Below are positions 1 through 10,987 of a stretch of DNA of 64,000 nt, in pieces. Below the pieces are notes generated by a model. The model was not told the origin of the DNA, searched no databases, and was given only the letters and a program-made list of their open reading frames with translations. Positions within the stretch are counted from its first letter, which is position 1. Every line of letters starts with the position of its first letter. The position numbers were made by a program, and so were the translations under genes. The stretch covers positions 140,049,213 to 140,113,212 of the forward strand of contig NC_133174.1 in NCBI RefSeq assembly GCF_040802235.1, written 5' to 3'. This DNA comes from Manis javanica (lineage: Eukaryota > Chordata > Mammalia > Pholidota > Manidae).

Positions 1-3000
1 TTCAACATCCTGTTCTCAGTAATTGATAAACAAATAGGGGAAAAAATTAGTAAGAATATAGAAGATTTGAACAACACTATCAACCAAAGTGATCTAATTG
101 ATAGTTATAGACTACTATACCCAACAAGAGAATACACATTCTTCTTAATTGCAGATTTAACATTTACCAACATAGACAGCATACTGGACAATAGAACAAA
201 CCTCAATAAATTATAAAAGATAGAAATTCTACAAAGTAGGTTTTCTGACCACAATGTTGAATTAGAAATTGATAACAAAACAGCATCTAGGAAATTTCCA
301 AATATTTGGAAATGAAAACATGTACCTCTAAATGACCCATGAATCAAGGGAGAAATCACAAGTCAAATTAGAAAATGTCTTTAATTGAATAAAACTAAAG
401 ATAAGACATAAAATATCAAAATTAGGGAATTCAACTAAACATGTAATAAGAGGAAAATCTATAACATTAACTGCTTATATTAGAAAAGGAGAAAGGTCCT
501 AAATCAATTAATGAAGCTTCCACTTTAAGGAACTAGAAAAGAAAGGACAAATTAAATACAAAATAAGTAGAAGGAAGAAAATGATAAAAATAAAGAGCAG
601 AAATCAATGTAATAGAAATAGAAATAGAAGCAATGTAATAGAAAACAATGTATAGTGAATATACAAAACACTGGTCTTTGAAAAGATTAATAAAATTAAT
701 AAACCTCTAGCCCATCTGATCAGAAAAGAATGGAAAGATACAAATTGCCAATATCAAAAATGAAAAAGAGACATCAGTACCAAACTTACAAACACTGAAA
801 AGATAATAAGGGAATACTGTAAAAACGTATGTCAATACAGTCCACGTCTTGGATGAAACAGACAAGTTCTGTGAAAGTTACATTCAGGAAGAATAGATAA
901 CCTGAATAACCCTGTATCTACTAAAGGAGTTGAGTTTATAGCTAAAAACATTCCCACAAAGAAAACTCCAGACTTACATGGCTTCACTGGTGAATTCTAC
1001 CAAAAGTTATGGAAGAAATAACACCAATTCTACACAAACCCCCCCAGAAAATAGAAGAGGAGGGAATAGTCCCCAACTCATTTTACAAGGTAAACATTGC
1101 ACTTACACCAAAACCAGACATTACACAAAGAGGAAACTACTCACAAGCATACCCCCACGGGTACTCATGATGTACAAATGCTAACCAAAATTTTAGCAAA
1201 TCAAATCCAGCAATATGTAAAGAGATAATACATCATGACTAAGTAGGGAACCTCCCAGGAACTCCAGTTTGCTCTGACATTTGAAAATCAGTCCATGTAA
1301 TTAACCACATTAACAGAGCAACAAGAAAAAAAACAACACATGATCATCTCAATATATGCAGGAAAAACATTTGACAAAAGTCAGCACACACTTGTGATAA
1401 AAGCTTTCAGTAAGCTAGGAATAGAGGGAAATTTCCTCGGCCTGATAAAGGGCATCTATGGAAACCCCACCATTAGTATTGAAGCAGGGGTTCTTGTTTG
1501 CATAGTCGAAGAATGAACTTAGCAAACACCCAAGGTAGGAGAGCCAGGGAGAGGCTTTTATTGAGAGAGACAGTGAGAGGACAGAACTCCTGGCTTGAGC
1601 CAGGAGGGGACAAGATAGCCTGGGATGGTGCCTTGTTTAGGGGATTTATAGGCAGTTGAGGATTTTTGGGAACCGGATAAAGGCTTAGGGGTATGGACCT
1701 AAGTGGTCCCTGAATATCTGGAATTAACACAAGTAACTTGCTGCTCTTTCTCCCTGAGGTACAGGGGTCTTGGTCTAGGAGTATATCAAACAAGGCTGCC
1801 TGCCCAGCCCCCAAGGTGGGCTCAGGTATTGTTTGCTAAAGAATCTTACTTCTTAACTTCCTGGGTGTTAAAATGCAATCTTACCTTTAAGATGGAATCC
1901 TTCCTGCCCTTTACAATATTGTTTATGGCTGGGCTTACTTGCCATTATTAATTGTCCAGATTGCAAGTCACCTTATCAGGTCTAAAGGAGGAAAGACAGC
2001 ACATAGGCCTGGGCCTTTTAGCCTGCTAAAGTGAATCTTCCACATGATCACAAATGATTAGCTTAATAAAAACATGTGCTGCTCTTCTTTGGGGAATATT
2101 AACTGATCTCACTGAAGAATGACTCTCGAGCTGAATGTTTAACACAGAGTTTTGGTAGGGGGTTTCCTTGCATGTAGTTGCATTGCTCTGACTGTAATTA
2201 TCCTGCCTTGCTTTCTCCGGAGGCTCCCACCCTACTGTGTCTAAGCCCAGGGTCCCTGTCTCAGCATCATATATGATGGTGACGGCCCGCCTTTCCTTTA
2301 TGACCGGGAACAAGGTGAGGATGTCTGCTCTCATCACTTTCACTGTTTGTTGTACTGGAGGTCCTAGCCAGTTCAGTAAGGCAAGAAAAAGGAATAAAAG
2401 ACATTTAAATTAGAAAGGCACAAGTAAAAGTGTCTTTATTCAGAAATGATGTGATTATTTATGTAAAAAAAATCCAAAGAAATCTACAAAACCAGGAGAA
2501 CTAATAAGTGACTTTATCAAGGTTGTAGAATAATCAGTCATGATGTAAAAATCAATAGTATTTCTATATAATAGCAACAATCAGAAATTGACATTTAAAA
2601 ATATATATTAAAAATAAAAAACTCTTATAACTCAGTAACTGGGGAAACTTTTAAAAATTGACGAAAGATCTGACTAGGCACTTTAACAAAGAATATATAC
2701 AAATGGCAAATAAGTATGTGAACAGATTCTTACCTCATCATCATCAATCGTAAGGAGAATGCAAAATAAAACCCCAGTAAATATCACAAAAATGGTTAAA
2801 ATTTAAGAGGCTAAAAATAATTACAGACTGATGATAGCAAGAGTTGGCAAACTTGCAGAGCAAATGGAATGGTCGCGTCCCACACTGCGCCTGGGAATGC
2901 CAGTTTCCTATCAACTGGGACGCACGCCCATCATGTGACCCAGCAGGCTTGCTTCTAAGGATTTACTCTAGAGAAATTAAAACATGCAAAGGCTTGTATT

Positions 3001-3405
3001 CAAGTGTTCAGAGTAGCCTTATTCATAACAGCCCCAAACTGGAAACAACCCACGTGTCAATCGACTGATAATGGACTAAATTATCTGTGGCCCATCCATG
3101 CAACTGAAATCTACTTAGCGTGAACAAAGAGCAAACTCCCGACACAACAACACCAGAGATGAACTCAAAGGCAGTCTGCTGAGTGAAAGAAGCCAGAGAC
3201 AAAGTACTACATATTCTATGATTCTATTTATATAACATTCTAGGAAAAACAAATCAACAGTGATAGAAAGATGGTGGTTGCCAGGCTCCAGGTGGAGGAA
3301 GGAGATTCAAGGAGCGTGAGGGACTTTCTGGAGTATCATGGTTGTGGTGGTTTCACAACTTGTGTTGTATGTCAATCATATCTCAATAAAACAGATTTTA
3401 AAAAG
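1..3405 (+). mobile_element. LINE-1, old ORF2-to-3' end copy, split by an LTR
   Basis: The text follows the L1 ORF2 region from the endonuclease/RT part through the 3' tail, in the sense direction. It ends near 3405 in the typical polypyrimidine-free L1 tail that closes with a tattered AATAAA and an A-rich stretch. The copy is interrupted at 1480–2266 by a separate LTR and picks up again at about 2267 in the next part of ORF2. It carries many stops and small deletions, so it is ancient and inactive. No host gene is visible in this interval. Confidence 0.85.
1480..2266 (-). mobile_element. Solo retroviral LTR fossil inserted in the LINE-1
   Basis: This block of about 787 bp has no L1 similarity and separates two parts of one L1 that are adjacent in L1 consensus. 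Read on the minus strand it begins TGCTGAGACAGGG and ends CCCCTGCTTCA, which is the TG...CA form of an LTR. An AATAAA sits about 75 bp before the end, as expected for the R region. I see no internal gag, pol or env region, so it is a solo LTR. The family is not assigned. It is broken and old, though younger than the host L1. Confidence 0.6.
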
Positions 3406-5676
3406 CCATTCAGGACCAGAGAAAAACCATTGCGTAGGCCATGGAGTCAGAATAGTGGAAGCACTGGGCACAGATGGTATGGCTCTAGATGCAGCCTTAA
3501 TGGAAGGAGGGCAGGCGGAGGCAGAGGATGTGTGCGGGCAGCAGGGGTGAAAGAGAGCTCGAGGTTCTTTGCTGAGCAAGACAGAGGTAATTACCCAGAG
3601 AGCCAGCGGTAGCTGCATTTTGTTACAAGCCTCAGCCTCAGAACAATCTGCCACTTAAAACCACATGCTTATATAATTCTGACCAAAAAGGGGATGCCTC
3701 CTGCTGGGCTGCTTGCCTCTTAGATGAGGACCATGTGGCCTTCTGGGGGCACAGCCCTCAACTGCTCACCTGCCGTCTACCCACCAGCTTCTCAGCCCAA
3801 GAATGGGCCCTCCCCACCAACCCATAGAGCTGCTGGAGACCCTGCCCCTCCCAGCCTGCAAGGCTCCCTGTTTCCTCCCCCCTGCAGCTTTCAAACGGGC
3901 TTCGGATAACTTCTAAGTGAGTGAGCACCCTGTCTTCCTGTTGTCGTTGGCCTATGCAAGTCCCAATACATACATGCGTACATGCAAGCATGCATGCGTT
4001 TTTATTAAATGTATTTTTGACCCTTTGATCCACTGCTCTTTCACCCCATCAGAGCCTCTTCTAGGTGTTTGAATGTCATCAGTCCCTCCTCCTCCTTCTG
4101 CTCCCTGCATGTCCTTTCAGTTGGCTTAAGCTCCTTCGTCCTCCCCACTGCCACGCAGGCTCCCCTCTGCAGTGCATGCGCTGTTGGGAGGGATGCCCAG
4201 CTGCAGCACCTCTCTTCCTTCCTGGGCACGGACTCTCGGCAGCTCTGCTTGGGTCTGCCTTCTGGCCTCAGGAGCCCACGGTCTCCTGGGTCTTCTCCTG
4301 GCTTCTTCATGACTCCTCCGGATGCTTGCCTGGCTACTCTCTCTCTTTCATCCCTGAAACGTACTTCAAGGATCTGTCCAGGGCCAACAGATGCCTTTAC
4401 CTCTCCATCCCCACTGCCAGGCAGTGTTCACCAGGTCCCAGCATTGCTGTCCTGAGAGATGGCAGGGGACCAAGCACTCCTCAGGGCAGGGCCCAGGTCC
4501 TTCCACTTCTGCATCCACAGAACAAGGGCTCTGATTACAAGAGACAGGGACAAAGCAGGATAAGCAGACCCCTCTGGCCGGCTCTGGACCATCCCAATGG
4601 CTTGCGCCTGGGGCATTCAGTGAGCCCCCCTCCCTTCTAAGTCTCTTCTGAGATCCTGGACTGGAGGAGATTTGGGTCCACACCTTGGCCACTCACAGAA
4701 CCCTTCCTGCAAGGGCAGTCCCAGTGGGAGCCAGTGGGAATGGGGTGGGGGTCATGGGGAGGATGGGGAGATGCCCACTGAGGCTAACTGGCCAGCCCCG
4801 TGGCCAGGCCCTTCTCCAGCCGTCAGAGCCAGCCTCCCAGTGACTCCCTGGGATGATTGTGGGCCAGTTGGGCCATCCCCTCAAGTGTTTCTGGGGGATC
4901 CCTCCTTCTCTCCCATCACTGCCTGTGTCTGGGAGGCAGGCCCAGGGCCATCTGCCAGCCCCAAGGAGTGGGGGCAGCGCACCCCCACTCCAAGCAGGTG
5001 CCCTGCTTCCAGTTAACTCCACCCAGAGGACAGGGGTTTCTGGGCAGCCCAGTGCCATCTCTGCTGACTCACGTGGCCCTGGTGGCGAACAACCCGGGCA
5101 CCCCTTCCTCCCAGGAATTGCTGCTGCAGAGCCCCATCTTTCTTGTCCCCATGGGGTGGCTGGGGCAGGGGCTGCCCCGGGCCCCTCGCCTCTGAGCAAC
5201 TCCTTGCTGCAGGCGGTGGGCCTCTCACCTGGCACAGAGCCCATGCAGCACCTGCACAGGCACCATGGCTCCAGAGCCTCCAAGGCTCCCGGCTGAATAT
5301 CTGGGCTCTTTCCGGCACACCCTCTGGCCTTGGTGCTCTCAATCCCTCCCAGAGGCCCCCAACACTTGCTCTGGCTGAGCAGGGGAAAGCTGTGTGCATG
5401 GCTTCCCTTGATGTCTTAGCCTTGGTGGGGACACAAACCCCTCCCCTTACTACTTGGAGTCCAGAGACAACTGCAGGGGCCAGGGGCCCTTCCCAGGGAC
5501 TTTTCTCTGGGCTCAAGCATAGGAAACAAGGAGGGCAAGCAGCAGAGCTGCCAAGGGCCTGGCCTCGAGGCTCAGGGGCCCGCCCTGCATCAGCTTTCCA
5601 CTGAGATCTAGCCCTGCACAGCCTCACTGGGGTCCCCGCAGAGAAATGCATAAAGAGATGACTGCCCACTTATCCA
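3406..5676. other. Intergenic, no gene recognised
   Basis: The sequence is increasingly GC-rich and unique-looking. Its open frames overlap each other on both strands, lack splice-supported continuity and match no protein I know. Nothing here is supported as a gene. Confidence 0.6.
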
Positions 5677-6015
5677 TGTAAGTCCGGGGAGAGGAAATCC
5701 CAGCGCAAAATACCTCTAAAAACTGAAATCAGTCAAAGGGAGAAATAAAGTTTAAAATCTGTTTATTGCTTACAAACTGCAGTCTGGGGCCTTCTCTCTC
5801 TCCTGCTCCAGCAGAAGCCACACCAGCCCTCCCCTCCCCTCTCAGGTACAGATAAGCCCTCCTTGCCCAGGTCATTACCTGTTGACAGGAGATGACCTTC
5901 TCTCTACCCCTGAGGAATGATGCAAATGCACTAAAGCCTTACTTCTTTCCACCTCTGAACGCCTATTGATATGCAGATGTACTAAAGCCAGGCGAGATAC
6001 TCTGGAAATGTTACA
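5677..6015 (-). mobile_element. Solo LTR fossil
   Basis: The block is bounded by TGTAAG on the left and TTACA on the right, an inverted TG...CA pair. Read on the minus strand it has an AATAAA in the last third, followed by a T-rich stretch, which is the usual LTR layout of U3, poly(A) signal and short U5. No coding interior is attached. Flanking duplications are not obvious, which suggests an old insertion. The family is not assigned. Confidence 0.55.
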
Positions 6016-7900
6016 ATTTTACCTACACCTCACAAAGCTGGCATTGTTCCCCCACCAGCTCCCTGTGCTGCCCTGTGTACAGTGAAAGGAGGCCCATCTG
6101 TGGGCTCCTGATCTCCCAGCTCCAGGTCTTTGCCAATCCTATCACCATTTGGTAACCTGCAGTCATTGGAATACCGTTTTATAAGAGGTGGAAGCTGAGG
6201 CACAGAGAGCTGGTCACACAGCTGGGGACATGTGCTCCTCTGCAGGTGCCTTAGTGCCACGCAAGGCTGGGACATTCTTGGGGACTGGGGCCCCAAAGGC
6301 CACACCGGGCTGGCACAGTGTGGGGTAGAGAGTGGGCACAAGGATGGAAGAAAGGACATATTGGGTGTGCTGTGACTTTTTCCCAGTAGCTCACAACTTT
6401 TCCTTGAAAAATTTGTTCTAGAATCATGCCCCAGAACTCTACTTTTTACCATTTTTGTTCATCTTAACAGCAGTAGACAAGTCATTTCTGCAAAATAATG
6501 GAAGTGCAGTTACAGAGCAAAGTGAGCATGTTCTTGTTCCTAGAAGCTGAAGTGTTCAGATTTGGAGTGTCTGCATTCTGCAACCGACTTCCAAATGGCT
6601 CAACAAAAAATACTGTAGACATGCATGTGTAATGTGGGGGGCCTGGAGGGATGGCTGGGGGCTGTGTGTGTAGCATGCCAGGGTGCGATTTGTAGTGCTG
6701 AGGGTGTGACCAGTGTGTAAGACACCTGCCCCAACGTTCCCTGCTGCCCTGTCAGGGGCCTGGGAGGGGATGGGTACCACCAGGCTCTCTGGCCCAGAAG
6801 AGGAGGCCTTGGCCTTGGCTGCACTTGGGACTTGGTCAGTGCCAGGCAGTTTTGGTCTTCAAGCCTTGCATGTCAACTGCAGAGGTGAACAAAGAGGGAA
6901 AAACTGTTATCTGGACCCAGAGCCTAGCCCTGGGGGCATTCAGGTGAGGCCAGGGCCTGTGACAAGAGCAGGGGACAGGGATGAGAATGGGCTGGGGGGA
7001 GCTGGAGGCTGAGGAGGGGGGGGTAGGGAGGGGGGGTAGGGAGGGAGGGAGGGCCCAGCCCTGGAGCTCCTGGTGGGAAAGGCCCTCCACACAGTATGCA
7101 GGAATGGAGGTCTGTGTCTATGTCAAGGGAGGGAGAGAGAGCTCCGCAAGGGTGCAGGAGCTCTGCGGCCTCCTCCTCCTAGGACAAGTAGCTGCAGGTG
7201 GGGGATAGGAAAAGCATGGGGAGGTCCCAGGCTCCCAAAGGGCCTTGGGGTGGAAGCTGGATTTCACAGGGGCATTTTAAGGCGTTGCTTAACGCCGCCC
7301 CACCTCCTCCCTTCCTGTCCTTCAGCTCTGGCAGCCCTAATTGAGGACAGGGAGGGGCTTTTGTGGGCCTAGGAGGGGCCAGCCCTATGTGTAGCGGGGA
7401 CTCCAAGAGTTCTCACCCCTTCCTCGCCAGGGCCCGGGAGGGACAGAAGGAGCCTGGCTTGGGAAAGGGGAGTCAAGCTTTTGCCAGAAAAAGCTGTGTG
7501 GCCCTGAGCCAGCCCTACCCATCTCTGGCCTAGGTTTCCCCATTTATGAAATGGAGATGATGAACTACGTGCTCTCCCAGAGCCCCGCCAGAACAGACCC
7601 AACATTCTAGTAATGTGGGCCCTGTGGGTGGGGGGCAAGTGGGAACAGGCGGCCTGTCGCAGCTGGGCTACACAGGGAACTGGCTCAGCCAGGAGGGCTG
7701 CGGCCCTCAGGAGTAGGGGTGAAAGGAGTCCCGGGGGCAGACCTGGGAGGTCTAGGGACAGGAAGGGAAGCAGAGGAGGCTGAGAGGCTAGGAGCCTACT
7801 TCCTGGTGCCACAGGCAGCAGGCCAGGAGAAGCGGGCAAGGGGGGAGCGGGGGGCTGGGGGAGGAAGTCCCCTCCTGGGCAGGTCACTCCCATAGGCCGG
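6016..7900. other. Intergenic region upstream of AVPR2
   Basis: This is GC-rich unique sequence with MIR-like remnants at about 6170–6260 (minus sense) and 7515–7595 (plus sense). No exon with conserved coding content was recognised. It may hold AVPR2 regulatory sequence, but nothing in the text proves that. Confidence 0.5.
7008..7058 (+). repeat. G-run tract
   Basis: At least five closely spaced runs of three or more G, separated by TA, A or short linkers, lie on the plus strand. This is a low-complexity tract compatible with G-quadruplex folding. No function is implied. Confidence 0.6.
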
Positions 7901-8008
7901 GATGGGGCGGGGCAGGCGATGGGGAGCAGATCTGAGCTGCTGGGCCGCCTTCCAGCCCGCTGCCGCTGCCGCGCCCAGCTGCCCAGGGACATGGGAGCTC
8001 ATCCAGGT
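7900..8008 (+). promoter_or_regulatory. Candidate AVPR2 promoter and noncoding first exon
   Basis: A GC box (GGGGCGGGGC, about 7905) is followed by a CpG-containing stretch that ends at a strong splice donor, CCAG|GTAAGG, with the GT at 8009. It lies about 490 bp upstream of the first AVPR2 coding exon. It could be a 5' untranslated exon, or simply GC-rich upstream DNA. This is inference from local motifs only. Confidence 0.3.
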
Positions 8009-8310
8009 AAGGGGCTGCAGGGGGTCCTGGGGGGCATGCTGGCCCCTCATGCCCAGTCCACAGCCCTCTGATGGCCGCCTCTCTTGGACTCTGTCAGGGC
8101 AAGGGCGTCTAAATGCCTGTGTCAGGTCTCGTGGGCTGCCTAGGTGGGTCTTAGACTCGGCTCATCCATCTTTCTGAGTGTCTCTCACTCTGTCTTCCCC
8201 TGGGAGGAGTGCAGTAGGGTCCCGAGGTCCATGTCTGGCCCACTGGGGCCAGACCTCACTAATCTTGATGGGGCTAAGGGTGTGCTCCCATGTAATCATA
8301 GCTGGAATGC

Positions 8311-8337
8311 ACACACGCACACGCACACACACACACA
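8311..8337 (+). repeat. (AC)n / (ACGC)n microsatellite
   Basis: A short dinucleotide run of alternating CA and CG units lies in the AVPR2 5' region. Confidence 0.9.
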
Positions 8338-8499
8338 GTCGTACACACAGGCCAGACATCTACTCCACCACGCAGACGGGCACCCTGCCACCCTGGCACC
8401 TCTCTAAGGGCCCCTGTCCAGAGACCTTGGATGGGAGCCTGAGCTTGCTGCCCTGTCCCCTCAGGTGCTCAGGATACCTGCCCTGGCCCCACCAAACTC

Positions 8500-10051
8500 A
8501 TGGCATCTGCGACCTCTGGTAAGGCTGCCGCCACCGGGCCCCTACCCATCCCGCATTCCCCCGCCAGGATGAGCCGGTGTGTTTGGATGAAACCACAGAA
8601 GCCCCTTGCTCAGAGACCTCCGTAGCCCTCCTCTCCAGGCTGCTGATGGGAGGAGGAGAGGGCAGGGCCCTCCGGACGCCCTGGGGGCTGGAGCTGCCCT
8701 TCCTCCCCTCACCACGAGGTGGGGGGATAGTGTGCCCTCTGTTGGAAGGCGGGAGGCAGGAGGGAACCTCCTAAGGCTTGGGTCTCCCTGCGGAGCACAC
8801 TCCCTAACTTGGCCTCTCCCCTGACCCTTGCCCAGCTGGACAGTGGCCCCTCTCTCGACCTGTCCCACCCAGCAACCGCAGTGAGGAGGAGCCGCCAGCT
8901 GCGAGGGACCCACTGCTAGCCCGGGCAGAGCTGGCCCTACTGTCCACCATGTTTGTGGCTGTGGGCCTGAGCAATGGCTTGGTGCTGGGGGCCCTAGTGC
9001 GGCGGGGCCGGCGGGGTCGCTGGGCGCCCATGCACGTCTTCATTGGCCACTTGTGCCTGGCAGATCTGGCTGTGGCTTTGTTCCAAGTGCTGCCCCAGCT
9101 GGCCTGGGATGCCACTGACCGCTTCCATGGGCCTGATGCTCTGTGCCGGGCTGTCAAGTACCTGCAGATGGTGGGCATGTATGCTTCCTCGTACATGATT
9201 CTGGCTATGACCCTGGACCGCCACCGTGCCATCTGCCGTCCCATGCTAGCATACCGTCACGGAGGCGGAGCTCGCTGGAACCGGCCAGTGCTGGTGGCCT
9301 GGGCCTTCTCACTCATTCTCAGCCTGCCCCAGCTCTTCATCTTCGCCCAACGTGATGTGGGAGACGGCAGCGGGGTCTTTGACTGCTGGGCTCGCTTTGC
9401 CGAGCCCTGGGGCCTCCGTGCCTACGTCACCTGGATTGCCCTAATGGTGTTTGTGGCACCTGCTCTGGGCATTGCTGCCTGCCAAGTGCTCATCTTCCGG
9501 GAGATTCATGCCAGCCTGATGCCAGGGCAGGGAGAAAGGGCTGGGGGTCGCCGCAGAAGGCACCAGACAGGCAGTCCCAGCAAGGCAGCCCGGGTGTCCG
9601 CAGCCATGGCGAAGACTGTGAGGATGACGCTGGTGATTGTGGTTGTCTATGTGCTGTGCTGGGCGCCCTTCTTCCTGGTGCAGCTGTGGGCTGCATGGGA
9701 CCCGGAGGCGCCGCGGGAAGGTGGGTGTGGCTGTGCCTAGGGTTGTGGGGGGCCACTCGGGCTTGGCTCCATGTGCACTTTCACCTCCCCCCACATACAT
9801 CTGGTTGTGGGCCCATGAGCACGAGCATGCTCACATGGACTGCTCTCGCCCCCACAGGGCCCCCCTTCGTGCTGCTCATGCTGCTGGCCAGCCTCAACAG
9901 CTGCACCAACCCCTGGATTTATGCGTCCTTCAGCAGCAGCGTGTCCTCAGAGCTGCGCAGCCTGCTGTGCTGTGCTCATAGGCGTGCCCCACCCCAAGAT
10001 GAGTCCTGTACCACAGCCAGCTCCTTCCTGGCCAAGGACACTTCCTCCTGA
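8500..10051 (+). CDS. AVPR2: Vasopressin V2 receptor (3 coding exons)
   Basis: The coding exons are 8500–8518, 8836–9720 and 9858–10051, with introns of 317 and 137 bp. All junctions are GT-AG, and the summed length of 1098 nt gives 365 residues; human has 371. The product is a class A, Gs-coupled receptor on the basolateral membrane of collecting-duct cells that binds arginine vasopressin and raises cAMP to drive AQP2 trafficking. Visible marks are an N-glycosylation site NRS at Asn20, seven hydrophobic segments starting near residue 37, DRH (the V2 form of DRY) at 134–136, a CWAP motif in TM6, NPWIY in TM7, paired cysteines for palmitoylation in LLCC, and a Ser/Thr-rich tail ending DTSS. 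The tail is about four residues shorter than in human. The first human ATG is AAA here, so translation must use the second Met codon of the family. Identity is certain; the exact 5' end of the mRNA is not. Confidence 0.97.
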
Positions 10052-10348
10052 GAAGCCAGGGGGCGCCTTCCTTGCAAAGGCTCCACAAAGCTCAGCTGTT
10101 GGCCCGGGGCTGGCCCTGGGAGCTGCTGGCAAAGGGGAGCCCACTGGGAATTGGCTCCAGGCTTGTGAGAGGCCCGGAGGTCAGCTCCCTGACACCTTCG
10201 CTGAGGAAGGGGAAGGGCAGCAGCAGGTCGCAGGGCCTGGGGTGGCACAGGCTTCCACCCCCGGCCAGTGGACGCTGCAGGGAGCCCCGGAACCTTTCTT
10301 TCCCCACCTGTCTAGTCCCCCTCTGCCCTCCCTTCTTACTGTCTCTCT

Positions 10349-10354
10349 AATAAA
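10349..10354 (+). terminator. AVPR2: AVPR2 poly(A) signal
   Basis: A canonical AATAAA lies about 300 bp after the AVPR2 stop codon, giving a short 3' UTR. Confidence 0.85.
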
Positions 10355-10681
10355 CATCCCAGCTCCTTTCCCACCCCATGAGTCTCCTTGGACCGGGGTC
10401 ACAGCGGGTGTGGGGAAGCACGGAAAGGCACGCACTCACACCCCTGCACACACACACGCACACCGCAGTGGCTGAGCCTTCACAGGTGCAGGCTCCCAAC
10501 CCACACAGTTCGGCTGCAAGGGACCTGGACAGAAACAGTCCGGCCGCCCAACCCGCCACCTGTCCAGAGTCTCAGCATCTGGACTCGAGCAGTGCAACTG
10601 CCAGGGTACTGCCCTTGTACTCACTTGTCCAGCCCCCCAAGACAGAAGACGGGCTCGCATGCAGGAGTCAATGCACACATC

Positions 10682-10687
10682 TTTATG
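10682..10687 (-). terminator. ARHGAP4: Probable ARHGAP4 poly(A) signal (CATAAA variant)
   Basis: On the minus strand a CATAAA hexamer, a known variant signal, lies about 300 bp after the ARHGAP4 stop. I see no AATAAA between the stop and this site. The 3' UTR would then end near 10660, facing the AVPR2 3' end. Confidence 0.55.
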
Positions 10688-10987
10688 AATGCCCGTCAAT
10701 ACCTGGCAAGCCCTGCTAAGGCAGAGACAGGCCTGGGTGCTCTCTCTGAGCAAGGGCACCTGTCACCCAACAGCCACTGACAAGTCCTCACAGCAAAGCT
10801 AGGGAGGGGCTTCTCCCCTGCCTCCTCCTTCAGCTGCCTCCCAGGGGGGCCTAAGCCAGGACTGGGAACATGTTTGGGCAACCAAGTCCTCCTCTCTGCA
10901 GTCACGAGCAGGTGCCCAGCACTTACTGGACAGGGCCAGGGAGAAGCAAAGGGCCTGGGAAGGGGGCCCAGTCTCACCACAGTCACC

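Noticed and set aside
3724-5669. Several open frames of 100–218 codons
   Set aside because: They overlap on both strands in GC-rich intergenic DNA, with no matching splice sites or conserved motif.
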